A DNA stretch of 64,000 nt from Burkholderiales bacterium (GTDB taxonomy: Bacteria > Pseudomonadota > Gammaproteobacteria > Burkholderiales > Burkholderiaceae_D). Shown piece after piece: positions 26,360 to 35,092 of this stretch. The position numbers were made by a program, and so were the translations under genes. Under the pieces are notes generated by a model, which worked only from the letters and a program-made list of their open reading frames with translations, was not told the origin of the DNA and did no database searches. Positions within the stretch are counted from its first letter, which is position 1. Each line of letters starts with the position of its first letter. The DNA lies in the NCBI GenBank assembly GCA_016200895.1, contig JACQDX010000017.1, forward strand, positions 124,001-188,000. Direction: 5' to 3'.

Positions 26360-27214
26360 ATGCAGCCCATGCGCCTGCAATCCATAGACCAATTTCTCAT
26401 CCAGCCACCCCAGCCAGAAAACCTGGCAGGTTTTCGCCGCTTTTTACTGGAATTCTGGTATTTCGGCATCAAGGAGGCACGGGCCTGCCTGTTTGTCGGC
26501 CTGTTCTTTGCATCCATACTCGTTGTGCCCAAAGCTGGTTTGTTTGGCCTGCCACGTTACGATGTACTATTTTTGATAGCCTTGTTGATACAGGGCGGCA
26601 TGGTCTGGAGCAAGCTGGAAACCGTCGATGAACTCAAAGCCGTGACCCTGTTCCACATGGTAGGTTTTGCATTGGAAGTGTTCAAGGTATCGGGCCAGAT
26701 ACAGAGCTGGGCCTATCCTGAATTTGGTTATACCAAGCTATGGGGCGTGCCGCTATTCAGCGGTTTCATGTATGCCAGCATAGGCAGTTACATCATCCAG
26801 GCCTGGCGCTTGTTTGATTTGCGTATACGCCATCATCCGCCTTACTGGATGGCTGGTCTGATCGGCATACTGATTTACCTGAATTTTTTTACTCACCACT
26901 ATATTGGCGACTATCGCTGGTATCTGGCAGCTTGTGCGTTGGGACTGTATGCGCGTTCATGCGTAGTATTCCGGCCGCTGGACCGTGACCGCAGCATGCC
27001 TCTGCTACTGTCCTTCGTGCTGATCGGCTTCTTTATCTGGCTGGCAGAAAATATGGGGACCTTCTTTGGTATCTGGCGCTACCCCAACCAGTTGGGTGCC
27101 TGGTCCACCGTACATGTGGGCAAATGGAGTTCATGGTCTTTGCTGGTCATCATGACCTTTACCATAGTCGCCCACCTCAAGCATATCAAGCGGCATATCC
27201 ATATCGCCGAATGA
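26360..27214 (+). CDS. DUF817 integral membrane protein
   Basis: This protein of about 284 residues has roughly seven to eight predicted transmembrane helices. Conserved-looking segments are FLLEFWYFGIKEARACLFVG, TLFHMVGFALEVFKVSGQIQSW, GVPLFSGFMYASIGSYI and FFIWLAENMGTFFGIWRYPNQ, typical of DUF817. The start at 26360 (MQPMRLQ) is uncertain; ATG at 26369 is an alternative and no strong ribosome-binding site is seen. The function is unknown. Confidence 0.83.
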   Translation: MQPMRLQSIDQFLIQPPQPENLAGFRRFLLEFWYFGIKEARACLFVGLFFASILVVPKAGLFGLPRYDVLFLIALLIQGGMVWSKLETVDELKAVTLFHMVGFALEVFKVSGQIQSWAYPEFGYTKLWGVPLFSGFMYASIGSYIIQAWRLFDLRIRHHPPYWMAGLIGILIYLNFFTHHYIGDYRWYLAACALGLYARSCVVFRPLDRDRSMPLLLSFVLIGFFIWLAENMGTFFGIWRYPNQLGAWSTVHVGKWSSWSLLVIMTFTIVAHLKHIKRHIHIAE

Positions 27215-27245
27215 GTCATTAAGCAGATTCTTAAAGTTTCCAGGC

Positions 27246-27306
27246 AAAAAAATAGCCCGCTATTAGCGGGCTTAAATCCAAACCTTAGGAGGTGTTGGAG
27301 GAGACA
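27246..27306 (-). ncRNA. Anti-Shine-Dalgarno-like small RNA, copy 1
   Basis: The predicted RNA of ~61 nt is read leftward from a -10 element TAAAGT (27313-27318). The core contains CTCCTCC, then CCAACACCTCCTAAGG, of which CACCTCCT equals the anti-Shine-Dalgarno end of 16S rRNA. CCAA-c-ACC can pair with GGTTTGG, leaving TCCTAA in the loop. It ends in a strong terminator: AGCCCGCT/AGCGGGCT (27254-27272) followed by a T tract. The core is identical in the copies at 28087 and 28300, while terminators and flanks differ. This resembles the Rfam 'Betaproteobacteria toxic small RNA' family as I remember it; the exact 5' end is estimated. Confidence 0.78.
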
Positions 27307-27481
27307 GGTACTACTTTAATGCGGTGCAGCATATCTGTATGCTTTATTATCCATATATCAGGTATACATATTTTGAATATCTCTCAATACATACATACCA
27401 CTTAGCCTTTTTTATGAATGATTTACTGGGAAATATGCATACCAGTAAACCTCTTACTACTTCTAGAGTAGTTCCTCAAAC

Positions 27482-27964
27482 TTACTCCAGGAGTTTCGCC
27501 ATGATGAAATCGTCTATATATTCCTGCTCATCGCTACGTTTGTAGAATTGGCGTAATCTGCCTTCAATCTCAAAACCCAGGCGCTGGTAAAAAGCCAGGC
27601 CCCTGCTATTGTCGGCCTCCACAATCAATTCCACCCGCCTTATTCCCATAGCCTCCAGCGTCTGCATCGCATCGGCAAGCATGGCCTGGGCTAAGCCTTT
27701 ACCCTGAAAATGCGGTGCTACTGCCAGTGTCCCAAGCTGAGCAACATGAGCAGCACGACCGGGGTAGCGGCTGATTCTGTAAAATCCGGCAATTTCTTCC
27801 TGGCTGAGATGGACAAAGAACGCTTTGCTTCTCAGCAACTCATCAAAAATGAGCGAAAACTGCTCCAGTGGCATGGGGTCATAACCAAGAAAACGAACCA
27901 CTGTTTCGTCCATATAGATGGCATACACAGCATCTAGATCATCCCGATTTGCTAGTCTTTGCAT
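27482..27964 (-). CDS. GNAT-family N-acetyltransferase
   Basis: This 160-residue acetyltransferase has motif A in LGTLAVAPHFQGKGLAQAMLADAM (QGKGLA acetyl-CoA pyrophosphate loop), LIVEADNSRGLAFYQRLGFEIEGRLRQFYKR (NxxxxxFYxxxGF), and an N-terminal substrate region. The pattern is close to RimI/PhnO-like small-molecule or protein acetylases. It lies between small-RNA copies 1 and 2 and is on the same strand; readthrough would enter copy 1. The substrate is unknown. Confidence 0.87.
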   Translation of the reverse strand: MQRLANRDDLDAVYAIYMDETVVRFLGYDPMPLEQFSLIFDELLRSKAFFVHLSQEEIAGFYRISRYPGRAAHVAQLGTLAVAPHFQGKGLAQAMLADAMQTLEAMGIRRVELIVEADNSRGLAFYQRLGFEIEGRLRQFYKRSDEQEYIDDFIMAKLLE

Positions 27965-28086
27965 GAAAGTCCTATTTATTTTTACAGCATAATTCCAAGG
28001 AAATTATCACAATATACACTCAATAGTGATATGTCGATTTGGGTGCAGCGCAGAAAAAGCAAGTCGGGGGAATATAGAAAATGGCA

Positions 28087-28147
28087 AAAAAAAACCCGCA
28101 AACTTTGCGGGTTTAAATCCAAACCTTAGGAGGTGTTGGAGGAGACA
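28087..28147 (-). ncRNA. Anti-Shine-Dalgarno-like small RNA, copy 2
   Basis: The core is the same as in copy 1. The promoter is the clearest of the three: TTGGTA, 17 bp, TATAGT (-10 at 28154-28159). The terminator is an 11-bp perfect stem AAACCCGCAAA/TTTGCGGGTTT (28092-28102, 28104-28114) followed by a nine-T tract on the minus strand. The terminator stem differs in sequence from copies 1 and 3, yet pairing is preserved, which argues for a functional RNA. The predicted length is about 61 nt; the 5' end is inferred from the -10 element. Confidence 0.8.
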
Positions 28148-28299
28148 GGTACAACTATATCGCAGCGCAACAAATTTACCAAGATCTATTTATGCATATC
28201 AATCATTCATAAATCACATATCAAGGCATATGAAATATTTCCATGTGGAATAGAAAAAATCATGAAATTGACGAATGCAGAGTGAAGAATTAAAAAAGC

Positions 28300-28365
28300 A
28301 AAAAAAAACCCGCGACCTTGCGGTTGCGGGTTAAATCCAAACCTTAGGAGGTGTTGGAGGAGACA
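28300..28365 (-). ncRNA. Anti-Shine-Dalgarno-like small RNA, copy 3
   Basis: The core and upstream block are nearly identical to copies 1 and 2. The -10 is TAAAGT (28372-28377); AAGACA 17 bp upstream is a possible -35. The terminator stem is AACCCGC-AACC...GGT-CGCGGGTT on the minus strand (28307-28332) followed by a run of Ts. The copy lies 213 bp upstream of copy 2 in the same orientation. Nothing else gene-like is visible in 27965-28636. Confidence 0.8.
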
Positions 28366-28636
28366 GGTACTACTTTATCGCACCGCAGCAAATATGTCTT
28401 CTTTATTTTTGACATAATCGTTATCACTGTTTTAGATATCTCTAGCCTTATCCATGGTTTTCGCGAATTTCTGCAGGACTTGAGTCCTGATTCTGGCATC
28501 ACCATAGCCGGGAAATGTATTTTGCATAATTATTGTAGCCAAGTAGCTCATTACTCCAGCCTATAATGGCAATAATGAAATCTTTCTTATCAAAAATATT
28601 TTCTACCTCCACGGTTGACTACACTTAACTCTATCC

Positions 28637-30526
28637 ATGTCATTTCTACGCCCGCACTTACTGCTCAAACAATCCGGCAAACCTCTTTTCTATATTGGCC
28701 TGGCGCTAGCCTCTTCCTGCGTGACGACCATGGCTAGTGCGGCAGATCTGGGGGCTCGCAATCTTGGCTTTGAAGAATGGCAGACTGGTCAAAGTCTGCC
28801 GTCAGGCTGGAAGATGTTGATGGAAGCGCATACCGTCAGCGCGGACTGTGAGCTGGCAAAAGAGGGCAAATGTTCAGTCAAGATTGAAAGTAACGAAAAC
28901 ACTCCGAAAGGGGCGATGACCGTCATTGGACAAACGCTGGTCGCCAGCACGATAGGTGGCCATCCTTTGCGCTTGTCTGGCTGGATCAAAACCAGAGATG
29001 TCAAAAATGGCCGCGCCGAACTCTTGTTTCAGGTAGATGGCAAATTAAAGAAAGCCGTGGCAGAGGCCACGCTGGCCAAACGAGGCCCTACCGGCAGCAG
29101 CGACTGGCAACGCTTTGAGATTAAAGTGCCGGTGGCAGCCAATGCCGCTTTGGTACACTTTGGTGCTGGCTTGGCAGGTGAAGGCACGGTCTGGTTTGAC
29201 GATGTAAAACTGGAGATGGATGAAAGTATTACGGTTCCTGATATCGCTGAAACCCGAAAGCCAGCACGTCCGCAAAAAAACATGCAATTGCAAGACGATC
29301 AAAGCCTTGTTTTGCCTGCCGGACTGATCCCGGCCATAGCGCCAGCCTGGCAAACAAACATACTGAAAAACGCCCACAGCCTGCGCTCACTTTTCAGCGA
29401 TGACTTCAACGACCTGCAATTCCTGAAGCCCCTGTTGAAAGACAAACGCATTGTGCAACTCGGTGAAAGCGCCCATGGCGTCGCCGAGTTCAACTGGATG
29501 AAAACCCGCCTGATTAAATTCCTGCATCAGGAAATGGGATTTGAACTCATCGCCATGGAAGCATCGATGACCGCTGCCGATGCGGCCTATGCCAATCTCA
29601 ATAAAACTTCTGGTCTTGAAGCCATGCGCAGCAGCCAGTTTGGTACGCTCGCCACCGATGAAGCCCTGGATTTGTTCAATTACCTGAAACAGGGTGCCGC
29701 AGGCAAACCCCGCCTGATGCTTGCAGGATTTGATAATCAGGACAGTGGTTATCTGGGACATCAAAACATCATAGCCAGATTCAAGTCCATGCTGACGATA
29801 ATTGACCCCGTCTTAGCCAGACAAGTTGATGGCACGGAAGAGAAATTGAATGCCCTGCTCAACAAGCAAATACCCGTGACTGCAGCAAGTGAATTGCCTG
29901 AGCACTATAAGCTGATTGCCGATACCCTGTTCAAGAACCGCGCAAAACTGGCTAAGCAGTTTCCAGCATACATGGTCGATATGACGATACAGGAAGCCAG
30001 ATCAAGAGTGACCTTCAGCCAGCAATTGGCTTTCCCTCCCATAAGCAATGAATCCACAGAGATGCGCGACCAGCGCATGGCAGAGAACCTGAATTTCCTG
30101 GCTGATACTATTTACCCGAAAAAGAAAATCATCGTCTGGGCACATAATTTTCACATCGCCAATGACTGGGCTGACAAAGCGCACGCAAAAACCATGGGCA
30201 TATGGATGGCCGAGAAACGCCGTAAAGAAATGTACACCATAGGTCTGTACATGGGCCGCGGTGTTCTGGGTAGCTATGGCAAGGAAAGTTACACTGAAAT
30301 TGCAGCACCACCAGCAGGCAGCATGGAAAGCATACTCGCAAATGGCCGCTTGAAAATGAGTTTTGTCGATTTTTCACTAGCCAAACCGGATGCAAGTAAC
30401 AGCTGGATGTTCTCACCTGGCTATGCGCGCTATTGGGGTATGACACCAGAGGCAATTACTCCAGCCAAAGCTTATGACGCTGTGATTTATATAGACAGTG
30501 TTACTCCTTCAGAGTATCCACACTGA
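28637..30526 (+). CDS. Erythromycin-esterase-like exported protein with N-terminal beta-sandwich domain
   Basis: This 629-residue protein has a long N-terminal signal sequence (predicted cut after MASA). Residues ~38-195 look like a carbohydrate-binding-type jellyroll (LGARNLGFEEWQTGQSLPSGW, LRLSGWIKTRDV, VWFDDVKLEMDE). Residues ~240-620 form the erythromycin-esterase domain with RIVQLGESAHGVAEF, LIAMEASMTAADAAY and IIVWAHNFHIAND, containing the conserved His and Glu residues. True macrolide esterases are cytoplasmic and ~400 residues long; exported two-domain members have unknown substrates. I would not infer antibiotic resistance. It appears monocistronic. Confidence 0.85.
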   Translation: MSFLRPHLLLKQSGKPLFYIGLALASSCVTTMASAADLGARNLGFEEWQTGQSLPSGWKMLMEAHTVSADCELAKEGKCSVKIESNENTPKGAMTVIGQTLVASTIGGHPLRLSGWIKTRDVKNGRAELLFQVDGKLKKAVAEATLAKRGPTGSSDWQRFEIKVPVAANAALVHFGAGLAGEGTVWFDDVKLEMDESITVPDIAETRKPARPQKNMQLQDDQSLVLPAGLIPAIAPAWQTNILKNAHSLRSLFSDDFNDLQFLKPLLKDKRIVQLGESAHGVAEFNWMKTRLIKFLHQEMGFELIAMEASMTAADAAYANLNKTSGLEAMRSSQFGTLATDEALDLFNYLKQGAAGKPRLMLAGFDNQDSGYLGHQNIIARFKSMLTIIDPVLARQVDGTEEKLNALLNKQIPVTAASELPEHYKLIADTLFKNRAKLAKQFPAYMVDMTIQEARSRVTFSQQLAFPPISNESTEMRDQRMAENLNFLADTIYPKKKIIVWAHNFHIANDWADKAHAKTMGIWMAEKRRKEMYTIGLYMGRGVLGSYGKESYTEIAAPPAGSMESILANGRLKMSFVDFSLAKPDASNSWMFSPGYARYWGMTPEAITPAKAYDAVIYIDSVTPSEYPH

Positions 30527-30541
30527 CCGCAAAAACATGCT

Positions 30542-30576
30542 GCCTGAAATATACACAGATACTGTGTATTTCAGGC
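30542..30576. terminator. Hairpin between convergent genes
   Basis: GCCTGAAATATACACAG pairs with CTGTGTATTTCAGGC around ATA, with a two-base bulge. It lies between the esterase-like stop and the zinc-ribbon gene's stop, and overlaps the latter. A flanking T run is missing, so it may be a weak bidirectional terminator or an mRNA 3'-end stabiliser. Confidence 0.55.
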
Positions 30577-30840
30577 CGAACTATCATCAGCGCAGGCCAG
30601 ATTACCAACGTCAAAATCATAGTCATTGTCATCACCCGACTGGTTTGCAGAACGCCTCGCCTGTTTTCTCTTTAACTCTGCTGCCGACTCGTCTTCTTGC
30701 CGTTCACGTTCACGGATGTCACGCAATTCTTGCCTGGACATGACGATGGTTTCAGGCAGGGCAATGCCGCATTTTTCACATTTCGCGTAGCGCCGGTTAA
30801 AAACGGGAAACCCACATGCAGGGCATTTTTGTTCAGGCAT
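30571..30840 (-). CDS. Small zinc-ribbon protein
   Basis: This 89-residue protein has CPACGFPVFNRRYAKCEKCG at residues 6-25, a four-cysteine zinc ribbon, followed by a highly charged helix (SRQELRDIRERERQEDESAAELKRKQARR) and an acidic tail. I do not recognise a named family. It is convergent with the esterase-like gene. It may act as a small nucleic-acid- or protein-binding factor, but no function can be assigned. Confidence 0.7.
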   Translation of the reverse strand: MPEQKCPACGFPVFNRRYAKCEKCGIALPETIVMSRQELRDIRERERQEDESAAELKRKQARRSANQSGDDNDYDFDVGNLACADDSSA

Positions 30841-30925
30841 TCAGCCCTCCGGTTTTATCATTTGTCAAACGACGCATAGACCGTTCCAATGGGCCATGAA
30901 TGCATCAAACGCGACAAGATAGCAA

Positions 30926-31942
30926 TCAAGTATTCAAATGGCAAGCCGAAAAATGCGATGGAGCCACCTCCCTGAGCAAGGGCTGTTCGGTCACACACCT
31001 GGGCATGGCATGCGGGCAGCGTGGATGGAAATGACAGCCAGTCGGCGGGTTCAGCGGGGAAGGAATTTCACCCTTGATGGCGATGTATGCCATCTTGCGC
31101 ACTTCCAGCCTTGGGGCAGATGCCAGCAAGGCTTGTGTATAGGGATGGTTAGGCCGTTCAAAAATTTCTGAAGTCGCGGCGGATTCAACGACGCGGCCCA
31201 GATACATGATGAGCACGCGGTCAGACACATGCCTGACCACACCAAGGTCGTGGCTGATGAACAGATAAGTCAGGTTCAGTTCATCGCGTAGCTGGATGAA
31301 CAGGTTCAAGACCTGCGCCTGTATCGACACATCCAGCGCCGCCACTGCTTCATCACACACCAGCAATTCAGGCTTGACGGCCAGCGCCCTGGCGATGCCA
31401 ACGCGGGCACGCTGGCCGCCAGAAAACTGATGCGGGAAACGTTTCAGCACAGTCGGATCCAGCCCTACTTTTTGCAGCAGGTGTTCTACATATTCCTGCT
31501 GTTCTGTCGCCTTGATAATGCCATGCACGACCGGTGCTTCACCGATGATGTCTTCCACGCGCAGGCGCGGGTTCAGTGAGGCATACGGGTCCTGGAATAT
31601 CATTTGCACAGCCAGTTGCATTTGCCTGCGTCTGGCCTTATCCATGTCTGCCAGGTTTTCACCTCGCCACCAGCGCGAACCTTCTGACAAACTGTGCAAG
31701 CCTACTGCCATGCGGCCCAAGGTGGATTTACCGCAACCGGATTCACCCACCAGGCCAACGACTTCACCCGCTTGCAGACTCAAATCGACTTGATCAACGG
31801 CGTGGACGATTTGCTGTTTGCTGTCAACACCAAATAGCTGAGTCAGCTTGTCTGTCAGTGCTGCAGGCTTGGCGAAGCGCTTGCTGACCTGGCGCAGTTC
31901 CAGCAAGGCTGGTGCAAGAGACGCAGCATGGGACTCAGTCAT
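30926..31942 (-). CDS. Peptide ABC transporter ATP-binding protein, DppF/OppF type
   Basis: This 338-residue ATPase has Walker A GESGCGKSTLGR, the signature FSGGQRARVGIARAL, Walker B LLVCDEAVAALDVS (the usual PTSALD is changed to AVAALD) and the switch His in LFISHDLGVV. The C-terminal oligopeptide-transporter extension contains GEIPSPLNPPTGCHFHPRCPHA. It overlaps the upstream DppD-type gene by 8 bp and ends a four-gene operon (minus-strand order: permease, permease, ATPase, ATPase). The transporter probably imports peptides or similar compounds; substrate specificity depends on a binding protein not encoded here. Confidence 0.92.
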   Translation of the reverse strand: MTESHAASLAPALLELRQVSKRFAKPAALTDKLTQLFGVDSKQQIVHAVDQVDLSLQAGEVVGLVGESGCGKSTLGRMAVGLHSLSEGSRWWRGENLADMDKARRRQMQLAVQMIFQDPYASLNPRLRVEDIIGEAPVVHGIIKATEQQEYVEHLLQKVGLDPTVLKRFPHQFSGGQRARVGIARALAVKPELLVCDEAVAALDVSIQAQVLNLFIQLRDELNLTYLFISHDLGVVRHVSDRVLIMYLGRVVESAATSEIFERPNHPYTQALLASAPRLEVRKMAYIAIKGEIPSPLNPPTGCHFHPRCPHAMPRCVTEQPLLREVAPSHFSACHLNT

Positions 31943-32921
31943 GTGTCACCTCGCTCAGAGAATGCATGGGGTGGAAGCACATTACGCCGTGACCGTGCAG
32001 GTTTTCTACCACCGGATCTTGTTCACAAACCGCCGTGGCACGTTCGCAGCGCAAGCGGAAGGCACAGCCTTGCGGCAAGTTCAGCAAGGACGGTGTCGCA
32101 CCCGGTATCTGGCGCAGGCTCTGCCCATGCAGGTTGCGTGACGGTGAAGAGGCGATCAGGCCATGGGTGTAGGGATGCAGAGCATGCTCCAGTACTTGTT
32201 GCACGCTACCGCTTTCGACTATCTTGCCTGCGTACATGACGGCGACAGTATCCGCCAGGCCCGCGACCACCGACAAGTCATGGGTAATCCAGATCAATGC
32301 CGTGCCAGATTCGCGGCAAAGCTTTTGCATTTCATACAGGATTTGCCCCTGTATGGTGACATCGAGTGCAGTAGTCGGTTCATCGCAGATAATCAGTTCA
32401 GGCTCATTCAAAAGTGCGATTGCTATCGCCACTCTTTGCCGCATGCCGCCAGAAAACTGATGGGGATAGGCCAGCAGCCTTTCATCTGGCGAGGGTATGC
32501 CAACCTTGACAAGAGCGGCGCGTGCCAAATCGCGTGCTTTTTCGCGGCTGACCTGCTGATGGGCAAAGATGGTTTCCATCATTTGCGTATCGATGCGCAA
32601 GACCGGGTTCAGGGTCATCATCGGGTCCTGGAATATCATGGCGATGCGGTTGCCACGGATTTGCCGCAAGGCCTCTGCCGAGAGGCTGCGCAAGTCCTGG
32701 CCCTTGAACAAGACCTTGCCTGCCGTGACTTTGCCGGGTGGATCGATCAGGCCCATGACGGAATAAGCCGTCATGGATTTGCCAGAACCGGATTCACCTA
32801 CCAGGCCCATGATTTGCCCGGGTTGCACGCTGAAGCTGACATTATTCACCGCACGTACAGTACCGGCGCGGCTGGCAAATTCAGTCTGCAGCTTTTGCAC
32901 TTCCAGAGTCGCAATTGTCAT
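31935..32921 (-). CDS. Peptide ABC transporter ATP-binding protein, DppD/OppD type
   Basis: This 328-residue ATPase has Walker A GESGSGKSMTA, the signature FSGGMRQRVAIAIAL, Walker B LIICDEPTTALDVT and WITHDLSVVAGLADTVAVMYAGK. The C-terminal IPGATPSLLNLPQGCAFRLRC carries the conserved cysteines characteristic of Dpp/Opp ATPases (possible iron-sulfur site in DppD). It forms a heterodimer with the adjacent DppF-type protein and energises the two permeases. Confidence 0.92.
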   Translation of the reverse strand: MTIATLEVQKLQTEFASRAGTVRAVNNVSFSVQPGQIMGLVGESGSGKSMTAYSVMGLIDPPGKVTAGKVLFKGQDLRSLSAEALRQIRGNRIAMIFQDPMMTLNPVLRIDTQMMETIFAHQQVSREKARDLARAALVKVGIPSPDERLLAYPHQFSGGMRQRVAIAIALLNEPELIICDEPTTALDVTIQGQILYEMQKLCRESGTALIWITHDLSVVAGLADTVAVMYAGKIVESGSVQQVLEHALHPYTHGLIASSPSRNLHGQSLRQIPGATPSLLNLPQGCAFRLRCERATAVCEQDPVVENLHGHGVMCFHPMHSLSEVTHD

Positions 32922-32944
32922 GATGTCTGCTCCACTTATTCCAC

Positions 32945-33856
32945 CTATTGCGTCTGCAAGCGCGGATTGAGCACATCGCGCAAATGGTCAGCCACAAGAT
33001 TGATGGATACCACCGTCAGCAACAAGGCCAGGCCGGGATAAAAGCTGATCCAGTATTTGCCGGATAACAGATATTGATAACCATTGGCGATCAGCAAACC
33101 CAGTGAAGGTTCAGTCACAGGCAAACCCAGGCCCAGAAATGAGAGCGTGGCTTCGAGGGAAATAGCGGATGCCACCTGCAAGGCTGCAATGACAATCAAT
33201 GGCGGCAGACAGTTGGGCAGCAAGTGGCGCCAGATAATGCGCGCCGGTGACAAGCCCAGGCCGACTGCGGCTTCTATATATTCTTTTTGCCTTTCCACCA
33301 GTGCTGCACTGCGGGCAGTGCGCGCATAGTAAGCCCATTGCACCAGCACCAGCGCGATGATGATCTTGCCTACACCCTGCCCTGACAGCGCCAGCAAGAT
33401 CATGGCGATCAGGATGGACGGGAAAGATAACTGTATGTCAGCGATACGCATGATGATGGCTTCGACGCGACCACCCACATAACCCGCCAGCAAGCCAAGG
33501 CTGAGGCCGATTGCCAGTGCAATCACGGTGCTGGAGAAACCAACGATAAGCGAAATACGCAGACCATAGAAGATGGCTGACAGCATATCGCGACCCTGTT
33601 CATCGGTGCCTAGCAGAAAAGTCTGTTTGCCATCAGACGAAAGTGTACCGGGTTCCAGACGGGAATCCATGACATCCAGCGCCATCAGGTCATAAGGATT
33701 TTGTGGCGAGATCAGCGGTGCAAATATCGCCAGCAAGACCAATAACAATAAAATCAGGCTGCCCACGCAGGCGATACGGCTGACAAAGAAGTCGCGCAAG
33801 AAACGCTGCAAGGGTGTGTCAATTTTGGGAGTGATTGTTTCAGTCATCGCGATCAT
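32945..33856 (-). CDS. Peptide ABC transporter permease, DppC type
   Basis: This 303-residue inner-membrane protein has the DppC N-terminal cytoplasmic segment (RFLRDFFVSRIACVGSLILL), about six helices, the LGTDEQGRDMLS motif and the EAA-loop-like EAAVGLGLSPARIIWRHLLPN that contacts the ATPases. It is preceded 5 bp upstream by the DppB-type gene. ATG at 33847 is an alternative start. Confidence 0.9.
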   Translation of the reverse strand: MIAMTETITPKIDTPLQRFLRDFFVSRIACVGSLILLLLVLLAIFAPLISPQNPYDLMALDVMDSRLEPGTLSSDGKQTFLLGTDEQGRDMLSAIFYGLRISLIVGFSSTVIALAIGLSLGLLAGYVGGRVEAIIMRIADIQLSFPSILIAMILLALSGQGVGKIIIALVLVQWAYYARTARSAALVERQKEYIEAAVGLGLSPARIIWRHLLPNCLPPLIVIAALQVASAISLEATLSFLGLGLPVTEPSLGLLIANGYQYLLSGKYWISFYPGLALLLTVVSINLVADHLRDVLNPRLQTQ

Positions 33857-33861
33857 AAAAA

Positions 33862-34839
33862 TCAGCCCCGGCTTTCTGACAAACGCACGCGTGGGTCCAG
33901 CAATGAATACAGCACATCCACCACCAGGTTGATGAGGATAAACAGGCTGACGATCAACAGCAGGTAGGCAACGATGACTGGCCTGTCCAGCACGCGGATA
34001 GAGTCGATAATGAGCTTGCCCATGCCCGGCCAGGCGAAGACGGATTCAGTGACAATCGCAAAGGCGATGATGGAACCGAATTGCAAGGCAATCACAGTGA
34101 CGATAGGGATCAGGATATTCTTGAGTACATGCACACCGATGATACGGCCATTGCGCAAACCCTTGGCGCGGGCAAAACGCACGTAGTCTTGCAGCAGGGC
34201 TTCTTGCGCACCTGAACGCGTCAGGCGTATCACCATGGCGATATTGAAAAGCGCCAGGTTCAACGCGGGCAAGAGCAAATGCTTGAGGCCATCGATACTC
34301 AAGAAACTAACAGACACACCGAGCAAGAGCGTCGCTTCACCACGCCCGCTGGAGGGCAACCATCCTAGTTGCACGGCAAACACCATGATCAGCATCAGCC
34401 CCACCCAAAAGGTAGGCAGGGAAAAACCCAGTATCGATACCGCCATGATACTTTTTGCAGCAATGCTGTCTGGACGTAAACCAGCCAGCAAACCCAGCGG
34501 TATGCCCAGCACTACCGCAATCAATATGGCAAACACGGCCAACTCCAGCGTGGCGGGCATGCGTTCTATGATCAGGCCCAGTGCCGGTGTGGCATAAACG
34601 AAAGAGCGCCCCATGTCACCAGCCAGGGCATTTTTCAGGAATAGCCAGTATTGTTGCGGCAAGCTCTGGTCCAGGCCAAAGGCTGCAATGATGCGTGCAC
34701 GTTCTGCCTGGTCTGCCTCAGGACTGATCAGGATATCGATGGGATTGCCTATCGCATAGACGCCAGCGAATACCAGCAGTGACATGAGTAGCAAGACTGC
34801 CAGGCTTTGCAGCAGGCGGCGCAAGATGAACCCTGACAT
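33862..34839 (-). CDS. Peptide ABC transporter permease, DppB type
   Basis: This 325-residue protein begins FILRRLLQSLAVLLLMSLLVF, the DppB start pattern, and has about six transmembrane helices. It carries DYVRFARAKGLRNGRIIGVHVLKN (EAA-type coupling loop) and the C-terminal SLFILINLVVDVLYSLLDPRVR. It is the first gene of the operon. The 34840-35092 gap upstream presumably holds its promoter. No periplasmic binding protein gene flanks the cluster on either side. Confidence 0.9.
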   Translation of the reverse strand: MSGFILRRLLQSLAVLLLMSLLVFAGVYAIGNPIDILISPEADQAERARIIAAFGLDQSLPQQYWLFLKNALAGDMGRSFVYATPALGLIIERMPATLELAVFAILIAVVLGIPLGLLAGLRPDSIAAKSIMAVSILGFSLPTFWVGLMLIMVFAVQLGWLPSSGRGEATLLLGVSVSFLSIDGLKHLLLPALNLALFNIAMVIRLTRSGAQEALLQDYVRFARAKGLRNGRIIGVHVLKNILIPIVTVIALQFGSIIAFAIVTESVFAWPGMGKLIIDSIRVLDRPVIVAYLLLIVSLFILINLVVDVLYSLLDPRVRLSESRG

Positions 34840-35092
34840 GTATTAGCCCAGCCTTGCCGTGAGGTACGAATATAAATACAAGTTCAGACACAGGGAATCC
34901 GCATGGGCTGGCCCATGGCTGGTTTTCCGGCACGAATAGTTCATGAGCATCTTCATTACGTATATGTATTGTTTTATCGTCTTTTAGAGAATTTTACAGG
35001 CTTTACACCAGACTCGTGCAGACTGTACCATCTGCAGCACCGAGCAAGCTGCGGGCCTTGCCTGCGGATCTCCCCGCATAAACCGGGCTTAC

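Noticed and set aside
27250-28380. CRISPR-like array formed by the three repeated blocks
   Set aside because: Spacing is irregular (about 840 and 213 bp), each block has its own promoter and terminator, and no cas genes are present.
28637-30526. Macrolide resistance through the erythromycin-esterase-like protein
   Set aside because: The protein is exported and has an extra domain, unlike EreA/EreB; the family name alone does not support resistance.
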